A DNA stretch of 23,669 nucleotides. Origin: Ramicandelaber brevisporus (lineage: Eukaryota > Kickxellomycota > Ramicandelaberales > Ramicandelaberaceae). Shown here one piece after another: positions 1-8,537 of the stretch; position 1 is the stretch's first letter, and the number at the start of each line of letters is the position of its first letter. The notes below the pieces were generated by a model that had not been told where the DNA came from, ran no database searches, and was given only the letters and a program-made list of their open reading frames with translations. Location of the stretch: assembly GCA_025201865.1 (NCBI GenBank), contig MU602761.1, positions 17,265-40,933 on the forward strand, given 5' to 3'. The position numbers and the translations under genes are program-made.

Positions 1-942
1 GCCGTGGCCGTCGCAGAGCACAATCTTGTTCTCGCCGTACTCGCGGTCGTCGCCGCACACGCAGCAGACCGTGTTCTCGTCCCCGCCGTCAGAGTTGTCG
101 CTGCCGTTGTCGCCATCAGAGTCTGCTTCGTCCGCATCCATCTCGTCATCGGAGCTCTCCTGGACGGAATTGCGCTGCTGGCTGCGCTGTGGCCGAGCTG
201 ACACCGACCGCTCGCTGCCGCTTCTGTTGGCTGATTTTGATGCTGCTTTTGATGCTGTGTTTGCTGCTGCTGCTGTGCCTCGCGTGCTGTGACGCCTGTG
301 CGAAGCTACCGAGGCGGATTCGCTGACATTGTCGTTGTCGTTGTCGTTGTCGTCATCATCATCGTCGTCTGTGGCCGACTGGATGACGGATTTGCGGCGC
401 AGCAGTCTCTTTGGTGGCCGCGCGTCGGTGGTTGTGGCTGCTGAACTTGCTTCTGACGCTGGCTCTGCCAACATGCTGTCCTCGTTGGTGGATGTTGCGG
501 TGAGTGCAATGGCTGCTGGAGTTGGCAACACATCAACATCATCGGCAGCATTCGTCTTGCCATCAACGGTTTCCGTTGTAGCGTCTGTTGTGGATTCTGC
601 TGTTGTGGTTTCTGCTGCTGTGGCGCCTGTCGTCTGTTCGCCCTCGTTCTCATTGGCTGATACCGGTACATCATGTGCCGATACAGCTGCCGATGAAGTT
701 TCCGCCGCCGCTGCTGCTGCCGCTGCTGCTGCTCGAGTCGAGCGCGTCTGCCGTGCCGGTGCACTGCCGCTGACGGAGTCTGTCGATGACACTGATGACG
801 CCGATGCGGCCGACGATGCCTGTTTGCGAGCCGAGCGCCGTGGAGTTGCCGTTGCCATGCCAGATTCCAACACAACTTCGTCTGTCGATGCTGTCGATGC
901 TGTCTGTATTTGTGTTTGTGGCTGTTCGCCGAGGCTGCTCAT
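1..942 (-). CDS. AF10-like PHD-finger protein, N-terminal part (runs off left edge)
   Basis: The frame is open from an ATG at 942 to the window edge (314 codons), and an in-frame TAG (946-948) lies one codon upstream, which fixes the start. The first 290 residues are low-complexity: Ala/Thr/Ser-rich, a basic patch (PPKRLLRRKS), a run of alternating Asp and Asn, then an acidic stretch. From about residue 291 the sequence reads TVCCVCGDDREYGENKIVLC followed by DGHG, which is the start of an extended PHD finger. The CCVC and CDGHG signature matches AF10/AF17 (MLLT10/MLLT6) more closely than BRPF/Jade fingers, whose second metal pair usually reads CDxC. By family knowledge such modules read unmodified or modified histone H3 and act in the nucleus with Dot1-type complexes; that role is inferred here. 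The rest of the finger and any leucine zipper lie outside the window. Alternative: a Jade/BRPF-type reader. Confidence 0.82.
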   Translation of the reverse strand, partial: MSSLGEQPQTQIQTASTASTDEVVLESGMATATPRRSARKQASSAASASSVSSTDSVSGSAPARQTRSTRAAAAAAAAAAETSSAAVSAHDVPVSANENEGEQTTGATAAETTTAESTTDATTETVDGKTNAADDVDVLPTPAAIALTATSTNEDSMLAEPASEASSAATTTDARPPKRLLRRKSVIQSATDDDDDDDNDNDNDNVSESASVASHRRHSTRGTAAAANTASKAASKSANRSGSERSVSARPQRSQQRNSVQESSDDEMDADEADSDGDNGSDNSDGGDENTVCCVCGDDREYGENKIVLCDGHG

Positions 943-1143
943 GAACTAGATTGATGGATTGATCGACTGATTGATGGATTGGTGGATGTTGTGGCAATGT
1001 CGTGCTGAATAAACTCTGGTGCTGGTGTTGCTCAATGGACACCAGCAATATTAATAACAATGATAATAACAATGACGATGTTGTTGATGATGGTTGCTGC
1101 TGCCTGCCAGCTGTGCCAAATGTGTATTCTAGCGAACGTGCGA

Positions 1144-1172
1144 GTGTGTGCGTGTGTGTGTGTGTGTGTGTG
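1144..1172. repeat. (TG)n microsatellite
   Basis: Near-uninterrupted GT/TG dinucleotides with one CG interruption, followed by further GT-rich sequence up to about 1190. It lies in the divergent promoter region. Alternating purine-pyrimidine DNA of this kind can adopt Z-form. Confidence 0.9.
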
Positions 1173-1582
1173 TTTGTGCGCGTGGTGTGTGCCCGACGAA
1201 GAAGAGGTCACGGTGCCGGCTGTTGTGGAGCGGTGCCAACAATGGTGGAAAGCGAGCGAGCGCTGCTGTTGCTGTTGTTGTGGAAGTTGAGTGGAGCGAG
1301 CGAGCGAATAGGAGAGCAGCAGCAGCAGAAGAAAAGAACAAGTGAAAAATTCGAGCGAGTGGAATCGAGAACAGAGGAGAGAGTGCAACAGCAGCAGCAG
1401 CCGCAAGCTGGGCAGAACCCAAACTCTCTTCTCTGCCTTCAGCGCTGCGCGAGTTGCTGTGACCCGCTTTCCCCCTTTCAACCCGCCGCTCCATTTCAAC
1501 AGCGCGACTTAAAATCGAGTGGCACAATACAAAACCACCACCACCACCAGCAATAACAGCAGCAGTAACAGCAACAACAGCA

Positions 1583-1950
1583 GTGAGTGAGCGTGCACTT
1601 CACCTGCAATTTCCCCCTCAGGCAAACGGCACAGCGTCATCCAAACGCAATTCGCTGTCCACGTAACCTCGCTGTTGTCTTCGTTGGGACCAAATTGTTG
1701 ATATCTGTTCTACACACTGTCCCCAATATGCACTTCAATTCATTCCCAATGGTACATCGTCGTCTATCACGGATGCATCGTGGGCAATTGCAGGTCAACT
1801 AGTCCACCATTCCATTGCCATCGTCCTTTATACCGAACCGCTAACCTTATTTTTTATCACCGGTCATCTTCGTTTCTGCTTTAGGTCATCGTCGGCTTCC
1901 ACGCTTTTTATTTCTCCGACTCACGCTTTCTTCCTCGTTCGTTCTGTCAG
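1583..1950 (+). other. Candidate 5'-leader intron of F-box-like gene 1
   Basis: GTGAGT donor at 1583. A CTAAC branch-like site lies at 1841-1845. A long pyrimidine-rich stretch ends in a tandem CAGCAG acceptor (1948-1953), four to seven bases before the ATGATG start at 1958. An alternative acceptor is TTTAG at 1880-1884. This is read from sequence only; no transcript evidence. Confidence 0.35.
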
Positions 1951-1957
1951 CAGGCAC

Positions 1958-3703
1958 ATGATGAGCTCGACCCCTGTGCCTTCAACTATGGGCAGTTCGA
2001 CTGGCGATGACTCTGCTTCGCTAGCTTACTTTCCTCTTCTTGGTCTACCTCGAGAACTGATTGAGTTGGTGTTCAAGTATGTTGGCCAGAACAACTCTGC
2101 TCGGTACCTGTCGGTGTCCTCAGTGTTGTATGAGCTGCTCTGCCCAGTCGTATACAGAATCGCTTCTCGCAAGCTGGTATTGCTTCAGCCAGAATCCCGC
2201 CGTACTGCAATTCTTACCAAATATGGACACCATATACGACATTTATCAGTATGGTCTGGCACTTGGGGAAAAGGTGGCAATCTTAACCTCTTAAAACATG
2301 CACCCAATGTGGTATTCTTGGATCTCCATGTTCATGATCGATACTGTGGTCCGTCTTTGCTCATTTTGGAGAAACTGCGTAGAGTTACAGTTAGTTTTTC
2401 GACATATACAGATGTGGTTGGAGCAGGGCAGCTGATTGATAGTATAAGGAGATGCAGAGAAGTTGAGGTCGTTAAGTTTATCAGTGAAGTTTCTTATGAG
2501 CGTCGAATTGCGCCATTACCAAAGCTGATACCAGCATTAGCAACTGGTCATTCTCCACTGAATGAATTGAAGAAGATTGAGATCAGCATGGGAGTGATTG
2601 GCAGTGTTCATGATCATAATGTTGTTCAGCTAGCACCATGGTTGACTGACTTAACTGTTACAGCCAAATTCTCAGAATGTGTTGCTGATTCTCTTAGGAA
2701 GTGTTTCTCGCCTTCTTTGCCTCACAAAGAGCAGCTGGTATTTCCTAGATTGCAGAGATTGGACACGCGTGTTTGTTGCTGTAATATCATGCTGGATCTC
2801 CCTTCATCCATGCTAGGTGGATTCAGCGACTGGACTCCAACAAAGTTCCCAGTGCTTAATGATCTGATTTTGGACACATGCGGCAAGGCGTGTGGTGCCG
2901 GTGATCAGTCTACTCTTCAGCCATCTCAGCTGGCAGGTGTGTCGCTATTTTCAACAACAATGGCATCTAGCAATGGGCTTGACCTATACACTCAACATTG
3001 GCCTAATATTACTAGATTATTCATTAGAGATTCTCTCCATATGGCTCAAATCTTGGACGCTGTATATCCTGCACTGCCCAATTTGGAAAGACTTGCCTTA
3101 AAACAGGCTACTCATAGACCAGCAGCTGAATTTATGATTGATTTGAGTCACATATCTAGAATGCTGCGCAGATTGAGATGGTTATATGTGGATGCTCTAG
3201 CTGCATCGATTGATTATATTGAACCAAAGGGCAAAGAAAAGGAGAATATTGATGACAATGAAACTGGCTATTTGTTTGCACACCTGCAGGATGTTGAAAT
3301 TAGGACACTTAAATGGATGTCATTCAGTGCGTTATCAACGCTGCTCAAATGCAAGTCACTGAGGAAAATGGAGCTTGCTGGCACTGTTGGCCTCAAGCCA
3401 CCATCTGATAGCCATGAACCTGACAGCATAGTTTGCAGTAATGGTCACCTGGTTGTCGATAATAGCCCGCATGTGGCGATTTTACTCAGCAGAATCCAGA
3501 GTGGATTGAATGAGCTTAACTTGAGCTGTGGTATTCAAGGTGCTCATCAGCGTGAATTCATCGAAGCATTCCTTGAGAGATGCCCTCGCTTGCTTAACCT
3601 GTCCGTTGATCGTGAACTGTGGCAGGAGGCAGATGGTGATTCTCTAATTTTGAACTATCCTTCAGTTAGACTTACAATTACAAACACATTCTCGATCAGT
3701 TAA
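1958..3703 (+). CDS. F-box-like/leucine-rich-repeat protein 1
   Basis: A single open frame of 581 residues starting at an ATGATG. Residues 26-67 read as an F-box-like helix bundle (FPLLGLPRELIELVFKYV, then a Ser/Val-rich helix and CPVVYR). The rest is a chain of roughly 14 irregular leucine-rich repeats of the form P-x-L-x-x-L-x-L, ending in YPSVRLTITNTF. By family knowledge F-box proteins bind Skp1 through the box and present targets to SCF ubiquitin ligases through the repeats; the target here is unknown. After the box it has a KYGHHIRHLSV segment that recurs in the partial gene at 22820 (KYGHLVRTADL) and, more weakly, in the gene at 5567-7294. It converges on the MARVEL gene with 123 bp between stops. 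Codon use is relatively AT-rich and unbiased, suggesting modest expression (inference). No signal peptide or membrane helix is seen. Confidence 0.82.
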   Translation: MMSSTPVPSTMGSSTGDDSASLAYFPLLGLPRELIELVFKYVGQNNSARYLSVSSVLYELLCPVVYRIASRKLVLLQPESRRTAILTKYGHHIRHLSVWSGTWGKGGNLNLLKHAPNVVFLDLHVHDRYCGPSLLILEKLRRVTVSFSTYTDVVGAGQLIDSIRRCREVEVVKFISEVSYERRIAPLPKLIPALATGHSPLNELKKIEISMGVIGSVHDHNVVQLAPWLTDLTVTAKFSECVADSLRKCFSPSLPHKEQLVFPRLQRLDTRVCCCNIMLDLPSSMLGGFSDWTPTKFPVLNDLILDTCGKACGAGDQSTLQPSQLAGVSLFSTTMASSNGLDLYTQHWPNITRLFIRDSLHMAQILDAVYPALPNLERLALKQATHRPAAEFMIDLSHISRMLRRLRWLYVDALAASIDYIEPKGKEKENIDDNETGYLFAHLQDVEIRTLKWMSFSALSTLLKCKSLRKMELAGTVGLKPPSDSHEPDSIVCSNGHLVVDNSPHVAILLSRIQSGLNELNLSCGIQGAHQREFIEAFLERCPRLLNLSVDRELWQEADGDSLILNYPSVRLTITNTFSIS

Positions 3704-3826
3704 TACATTGCTACCTTTTTCATTTTCATTCTTTTCCTTTCTTTCCCATTCTTTTCGTTTTTCACAATACTTCGTTTTTTTTTTAAAAAGGTAAACAAAA
3801 AGTTGATTAAAATGACTAGTAAGTAA

Positions 3827-4348
3827 TTAACGTGGGAGAGTTCCACCGATGGTGTAACGAGTGTAATAAAACTGCTGGGCGAGTAAGTAAAGCATGAATA
3901 AATAGGCAAACCAGCCAAAGAAGAGGAATGCAGCTGCGGCTTGGAAAGTCTTGCAGAATGAAAAGAATCCACATCCAAACAATCCATTCACATCTCGAGC
4001 AACCGATGCAGCTGCAGCCAGCCAGAACACACACAGAATCAACGTAACAGCCAGATCCAGTCCAGTAATATCGGTTACAGACACAACGCGTAAGAAGCCA
4101 CTTGGTGAGTTGCGAGCTGTAGAATTACGGGAGTAGTAAATGTGCTGGCCAACAATGGATAGAGTCCACAGGAAGGTGATTACACAGGTGAAGATGCCAA
4201 ATGCAGCACTACCCCATGTAGTATTGGTTTGCGACGAAGCCGCTCCAAGCAGAATAAGAACCAACAGCGAGTTGAACACGAGGAAGAGATTCGGCAGAAT
4301 ACGCCATTTGGCTACAAAGGCATCGCTGAAGCGGAATGAAATGGCCAT
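3827..4348 (-). CDS. MARVEL-domain four-helix membrane protein (Nce102-like)
   Basis: 173 residues from ATG at 4348. The frame continues upstream but only to a TTG, so the ATG reading MAISFRFSDAF is used. Four hydrophobic segments are visible: about 19-39 (LFLVFNSLLVLILLGAASS), 46-70 (containing GIFTCVITFLWTLSIVG), 95-120 (DLAVTLILCVFWLAAAASVA) and 135-163 (FQAAAAFLFFGWFAYLFM). The GIFT motif after helix 1, an acidic residue opening helix 3, paired Cys before helix 4 and the QAAAAFLFF start of helix 4 match the fungal MARVEL group that includes Nce102 and Fhn1. Those act at plasma-membrane eisosome/MCC domains in yeast; the specific role here is inferred. Upstream, a T-rich CACTAG ending at 4360 resembles a splice acceptor 11 bases before the ATG, but no good donor was found. 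First of four minus-strand genes in a row. Confidence 0.78.
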   Translation of the reverse strand: MAISFRFSDAFVAKWRILPNLFLVFNSLLVLILLGAASSQTNTTWGSAAFGIFTCVITFLWTLSIVGQHIYYSRNSTARNSPSGFLRVVSVTDITGLDLAVTLILCVFWLAAAASVARDVNGLFGCGFFSFCKTFQAAAAFLFFGWFAYLFMLYLLAQQFYYTRYTIGGTLPR

Positions 4349-4463
4349 CTCTACGCGATCTAGTGAAAAAAGCAAAGCAATCTATAGCGGATCTACTATG
4401 AAAGATAGGTAATAACAAAACAAAAAATTGAAGGAAAATAATGGTAGTAAAAGGAAGTCAACA

Positions 4464-4510
4464 GTTTGTTTGTTTGTTTGTTTGCTTGCTTGTTTGCTTG
4501 TTTACTTGGT
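4464..4510. repeat. (GTTT/GCTT)n microsatellite in the LUC7 3' region
   Basis: Imperfect GTTT and GCTT tetranucleotides, continuing more loosely to about 4550. It lies in the 228 bp between the LUC7 stop and the MARVEL start, so it belongs to the LUC7 3' UTR and/or the MARVEL promoter. On the minus strand it reads AAAC/AAGC. Confidence 0.8.
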
Positions 4511-4576
4511 TGCTTGTTTATGTGCATGTTTATTGGTTTATGTGTGTGTAAACAAACATAAAATTCAGTGGGAAAA

Positions 4577-5428
4577 TCATCGGCGAATGGGCGATCTTGA
4601 CCTTGATTCGCGCTCATATTGTCTTTGTTGATAATCCGCACTATAATACTGCTGTTGCTGGTGCTGCTGTTGTTGTTGCTGTTGATGATGATATTGTGGC
4701 TGGTATGGACTACTATACCTACTGGATAATAACTGTCTAATTTTCAAGAAACCCAAGTGCTGTTTACCTTCCAAATGAGATATCTTTCTCGTCTCTGAAT
4801 CGTTTGAATGAATATAGGCTCCACACACTCCACAAATGTTCATCTTCTGCTCTTGTCTTAACAGTGGATTCAACGTGGCTGCTGTTGTCATTATATCCTC
4901 ATCTTCATTGAGCACTCTTTTCATTTCAGTCATTTTATCCCGCAGCTGCTCAATTTCGCTAGTTAATCTCTCTGCCAAGTCAATGTCGCCTGATTCACCC
5001 GCCTTTTGAGCCTCGTCAATCAAATCCTGCAGTCGCAGCTCTAGTTTGATGACCTTTTCCGCATGAATGTCTTTATGTGGTCGCAAAACCTGCTCATCTG
5101 GCGTTAAATTCAATCTTGCTCGCTGCTTTGCTATGCGTCGGTCCAGATTCTGAATAATGGAATCGAGAACAGCGTAAAACTCGCGCTCGTAGCCTAGCTT
5201 GCCATAATTGCGCGACTTGCGATAGTCTTCCTGGAGCTGGGTTGAGTGCACTTTGAACTGACACTCGCCGAGATCAGACTTGGTGTGGGTAAACAGCTCA
5301 AACGGACAGAGTTCGACAAGCAGATGTTTGCATACTTCGGGATCGCTGTAGTGATAGTTCTTCGAGTCGGCCTGGATCAGCTGAGCAAACAAGGCGTTAA
5401 TCTGCCTGCGCTGGAAGTTTGCCGCCAT
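4577..5428 (-). CDS. LUC7: Luc7-like U1 snRNP splicing factor
   Basis: 283 residues, ATG at 5428. It has the family's two zinc fingers: C33-x7-C41-x14-C56-x4-H61 within a segment starting VCKHLLVELCPF, and C199-x2-C202-x15-H218-x5-H224 ending HLEGKQHLGF. Between them is a helical, coiled-coil-prone region (about 85-175), including NLDRRIAKQRARL, as in yeast Luc7 and human LUC7L. Luc7 is a U1 snRNP component that stabilises pairing of U1 with 5' splice sites in the nucleus. The tail is unusual: after the second finger comes a Gln/His/Tyr-rich run, and the Arg-Ser part is cut down to ERESRSRSPIRR. Length is near yeast Luc7 and shorter than metazoan LUC7L. The promoter lies in the 138 bp after the upstream F-box-like gene; a TATATATA-like run on the minus strand is at 5552-5559. 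Confidence 0.95.
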   Translation of the reverse strand: MAANFQRRQINALFAQLIQADSKNYHYSDPEVCKHLLVELCPFELFTHTKSDLGECQFKVHSTQLQEDYRKSRNYGKLGYEREFYAVLDSIIQNLDRRIAKQRARLNLTPDEQVLRPHKDIHAEKVIKLELRLQDLIDEAQKAGESGDIDLAERLTSEIEQLRDKMTEMKRVLNEDEDIMTTAATLNPLLRQEQKMNICGVCGAYIHSNDSETRKISHLEGKQHLGFLKIRQLLSSRYSSPYQPQYHHQQQQQQQHQQQQYYSADYQQRQYERESRSRSPIRR

Positions 5429-5566
5429 CGTGCTGTGTGCGAATCAGTTTGAGACAAAGCAGAGTATTTATTTTGATTTTTTGGTTCTTCGAATTCGCAA
5501 TTAGGAAACCTGAGTTAGAACGTTTGAGGACATTAACATCTAAAGTTAAGTTATATATATGTTTAG

Positions 5567-7294
5567 TTAGGCAATGATCATGTCGTAATCATCAGTATCA
5601 GCATCGTCTGTATCATTATCATCAGTATCAGTGGCGTCATCTTCTAGTTCCTCATCAGTATCAGAATTCTGTTCTAGTTGTGCCAGCTGTTCGCTCATTT
5701 CAATCCAGTCATAAGTACCGTTCTCAACCTCTCCCTGCATTTCGCCAAAGGGATCTCCCTCTGTATATTCAATGCTTAAAGCTCCATCCCGCTTGTCAAT
5801 GTCATCTCGAACAAGCGCATCAATATCGACATCTGTCGCTTCCTCACTATACCATCCAATCGACCCGAGTCTTGGAAGCAAATTGCGATCATTGAGAATC
5901 CTTGACAATCGATCCTTGAACCATGCCTGCGGAGTTATATTAAGTACGAGACCTGTTGTCCATTGGAATGAAGTAGCATTGTTATGAAAGAGCGCATCGA
6001 ATGGCCAGTAGAAACCAGAGACTGACGGAGTATAGTGCGTAATTGTCAGGCTGATGAGCTGCGGGATGCATTTAGTGCTGAAGTCTGTAAGAAACTGGCG
6101 TTCGTCCTCAATGTACTTGTGGTAAAGTGGGTGAGCTGGTGGACAGGAGCATGCGCCAAGTAAAAAGCCAAGTCGAAGTTCAAACTCCGGCCGACTCAAG
6201 TCGCGAAACCGATTCATTGCGTCAATAACAGTGGCTCGTCGATTAACTGTAATTGTTCGCTGTTCCTCTGTTGATGCAGTCACACCATTACCAGCATCGC
6301 CATCAGCATCATCAATATCATCAATATCATCATCAATATCATCAGCAATATCATCAGTACTCGATTGTTCGATAACAATGGTTTCCTGCACAGTTATCGC
6401 CGGAGTGCGAACCAGATCAAGACCCGTTATAATAGACAATGAATACAGCACAGGCATAAAATCAGGTTGCTCAAAGAGTACAGAGACAGCATCTAGGATG
6501 CGCAGATCGTTTACATCAACTAGTGCAATGCCTTCAAGACTGTGCAATGGATCCAGTAACAACTTGACCTGATCGACAGTGACAAAGTGCTCTAATGACA
6601 ACGATAGCGTTGCTAAATGAGCCAGAGCCGCTGCATACGTTGGGAGTGTGTCCAAAAGATGTCGATCCGGAAAACTGGATGGCTGTACAGACATTTGATA
6701 AATTCCCATAACCTCTAATTCAGGTGTATGACAGAGAAGCTGGTTAAGGTTGCTGGCAATGCTGACATCCTGCTCAAAGTTATAGCCTGTAATAGTGAGT
6801 GTTTTGAGCCTTTTCCATCCATGACATGCATCATAAAGCCATGACTTGCTTGGACATTTAAGGCTAAGCAGATATATCTCTACAGTTCTGACATTTGGAA
6901 TTGTCCTGGTGGACAAATGTGAGTCCATTCGCACCAGCTCCGCAAGCAGGTGGTTCATGATGCTGAGATATCGTAAGCGAGCGCCGTAACTGTGGAAAGT
7001 GGCGATCAGTACGCTTGGTGTAATGTGCATGTTGTTTTCGTGTATGAACGATGTATGACGGTGGTAGCGGTTATACGCAGCATACCACGCTTGATTCACC
7101 AGGCGATAGTCTGGGCGAGCCTCAGCGTCAACAAACGTCATCACGTATGCAATCATGTCCATTGGCAGATGCACTGCTGAGTGCTGCCGAGTTGCTTGAG
7201 ACTCATCACTGTCGGCGCCTTGTCCTGGCAGCAGAGCAAACAGCCGCGGTCTCTTCGGCGGACGAGGGTCGTTGAGGAGTCTTGACAGGTCCAT
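5567..7294 (-). CDS. F-box-like/leucine-rich-repeat protein 2
   Basis: 575 residues, ATG at 7294. The N-terminus has a basic, nuclear-localisation-like RPPKRPRL (11-18). Residues about 42-83 form an F-box-like region (HLPMDMIAYVMTFVDAEARP, then YRLVNQAWYAAYNRY). Irregular leucine-rich repeats follow (for example LRYLSIM, VRTVEIYLL, LKTLTITGY, LATLSLSLE). Two acidic inserts stand out: a run of D-D-I-D repeats near residue 320, and a C-terminal tail of D/T/E repeats ending DYDMIIA. Role by family: presumed SCF substrate adaptor. The YGARLRYLSI segment after the box parallels the YGH-x2-R segment of the other two F-box-like proteins here, suggesting distant paralogy. The minus-strand acidic inserts are encoded by ATC/ATCATCAATAT-type repeats, so their length may vary between strains. 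Function beyond this is not recognised. Confidence 0.8.
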   Translation of the reverse strand: MDLSRLLNDPRPPKRPRLFALLPGQGADSDESQATRQHSAVHLPMDMIAYVMTFVDAEARPDYRLVNQAWYAAYNRYHRHTSFIHENNMHITPSVLIATFHSYGARLRYLSIMNHLLAELVRMDSHLSTRTIPNVRTVEIYLLSLKCPSKSWLYDACHGWKRLKTLTITGYNFEQDVSIASNLNQLLCHTPELEVMGIYQMSVQPSSFPDRHLLDTLPTYAAALAHLATLSLSLEHFVTVDQVKLLLDPLHSLEGIALVDVNDLRILDAVSVLFEQPDFMPVLYSLSIITGLDLVRTPAITVQETIVIEQSSTDDIADDIDDDIDDIDDADGDAGNGVTASTEEQRTITVNRRATVIDAMNRFRDLSRPEFELRLGFLLGACSCPPAHPLYHKYIEDERQFLTDFSTKCIPQLISLTITHYTPSVSGFYWPFDALFHNNATSFQWTTGLVLNITPQAWFKDRLSRILNDRNLLPRLGSIGWYSEEATDVDIDALVRDDIDKRDGALSIEYTEGDPFGEMQGEVENGTYDWIEMSEQLAQLEQNSDTDEELEDDATDTDDNDTDDADTDDYDMIIA

Positions 7295-7527
7295 CTTGGC
7301 TGATCTCGCTTCAGTTTCGTCTCGTTTGTAGATGAGAGTTGCGCAAACTGTGGTGGTGTTGTTGTTGTTGAGCGAAAGCGGAGGAGCAAGCCACCCTTTT
7401 CAAAAAAAAAAAATCAAAAAATCAAAAAGGAAACCAAAAATGGTATACCTTCGATATGACGCAATGAACAGTATGTAATTGGATTCAAACATACTAAAAA
7501 CAAAAAACAGTTTATAGAAGGTGATGT

Positions 7528-7758
7528 TTAGAAGCAGTCGCCGCTGCATGTCTTCTTGTAGTCCATGTCGCAGGCAACGCGGCAAACACGCTGGCACTCT
7601 CCCTTGCTAAGCATGCCGTAGCAGCTGCTGCCATTCCACTTGTAGTTGGTGTACTTGAGGCAGGCATCCTTGGTACCGCCATTGCACTTGAAAGACCAGG
7701 CATTAGCGACGCTAGCGAGGAGACCGGTAGAGAGAACAGCGGCAGCAGTGATCTTCAT
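7528..7758 (-). CDS. Small secreted eight-cysteine protein
   Basis: 76 residues, ATG at 7758. A clear signal peptide (MKITAAAVLSTGLLASVANA, cleavage expected after Ala20) leaves a mature basic peptide of about 56 residues. Cysteines are at 25, 33, 46, 55, 59, 63, 71 and 75: C-x7-C-x12-C-x8-C-x3-C-x3-C-x7-C-x3-C. Eight cysteines would allow four disulfides. The last four (CxxxC-x7-CxxxC) resemble the helical-hairpin (alpha-hairpinin) spacing; the match is to spacing only, and no family was recognised by sequence. A TATAAATA box lies 150 bp upstream. The leader is rich in CAT/CATC, and the coding part uses many C/G-ending codons, all suggesting strong regulated expression (inference). Possible roles are antimicrobial, effector-like or wall-associated; none can be assigned. 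One N-x-S sequon is present (N42-G-S). Confidence 0.82.
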   Translation of the reverse strand: MKITAAAVLSTGLLASVANAWSFKCNGGTKDACLKYTNYKWNGSSCYGMLSKGECQRVCRVACDMDYKKTCSGDCF

Positions 7759-7907
7759 ATTGGATATTTAGGTCGATGTAGGCGTAGATGTGGATCTGAT
7801 GATGGAAGAAATGATGATGAAGATGGAGATTGAGATGGTGATCGGTGATGACTGTAGAGATGATGTTAGCGTTGGAAAAGAAGAGCGTAGCTGCAATCAT
7901 AGTCGAT

Positions 7908-7915
7908 TATTTATA
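7908..7915 (-). promoter_or_regulatory. TATA box of the eight-Cys protein gene
   Basis: TATAAATA on the minus strand, 150 bp upstream of the ATG at 7758, with a minus-strand CCAAT just beyond it (7921-7925). It would place the transcript start near 7880 and give a leader of roughly 120 bases. Confidence 0.55.
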
Positions 7916-8477
7916 CGACAATTGGATCTACGCTCATCATGTCATCATGACAATCGACGCACAATCATTGCATAGATCCGATTGACCAACAGGAATCGAT
8001 ATTCCAATTGTGCGACCAATGGCAGTGAAAGGGAACCAGTTTACAGTCACACTATGGTTGATGTTGGATGAGCATCGGACCCATCGGCGGTATTTCGGTC
8101 GAAGTTGATGCATAGATACGTCATTTGGACGGATCCGTATAGTGTCAGCGGATGATGGCCAACTAAAAAGCACCATCTGACTTGTTTTTTCAAACCTATA
8201 CGTATTCTTTTAAGTGCGCCACATAGCTTGCTGAGTAAGCATGTGTAATGACTGGATAGGCTATTCCGCACTATGTAGACACTTGTAAGTTGTTTGAGCG
8301 GAGGAGGCTCTCTCTTTTGAACACACATTGATCCATACCTATTAAAACGCACAGTTTATGACACACGTCAACATCTGTGGAAGAACACGGTGTGCATGAG
8401 CCATTCCAAACAAGAACAAGAACAAAAATAAATGCAAACAAATGTAAAAACAAACTGTCAGAACAGCTATACTGGAA

Positions 8478-8501
8478 GTATGCATGCATGTATGCGTGCA
8501 T

Positions 8502-8534
<33 letters not shown>
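8478..8534. repeat. Alternating purine-pyrimidine tract with (AC)n
   Basis: Bases 8478-8502 are almost perfectly alternating (GTATGCATGCATG type), and after a short break (AC)n runs from 8504 to 8534, about 15 units. It is a microsatellite and a Z-DNA candidate in the middle of the shared intergenic region. Confidence 0.85.

Positions 8535-8537
<3 letters not shown>

Larger units (their letters stand above)
943..1957. other. Divergent intergenic region, PHD gene / F-box-like gene 1
   Basis: About 1 kb separates two head-to-head genes. It holds a (TG)n tract, CAG/CTG-type trinucleotide runs, purine-rich GAGCGAGCGA stretches and a pyrimidine-rich end (about 1890-1950). No convincing ATG-initiated gene is seen; the longer open frames are repeat-driven and begin at GTG. 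The right part carries a candidate leader intron of the plus-strand gene: GTGAGT at 1583-1588, CTAAC at 1841-1845, and AG acceptors at 1884 or 1950/1953. Confidence 0.6.

Noticed and set aside
306-1072. Other-frame minus-strand frames of 189 and 133 residues over the PHD gene
   Set aside because: Shadow frames of GCA/CAG-rich coding sequence; the frame ending in the PHD finger is the supported one.
1002-1556. Open frame of 184 residues upstream of F-box-like gene 1
   Set aside because: GTG start, content made of repeat-derived Val/Cys, Leu and Gln runs, no domain; lies in the promoter/leader region.
4349-4375. Nine-residue extension of the MARVEL protein
   Set aside because: The upstream start is TTG, and the stretch is a T-rich splice-acceptor-like sequence.
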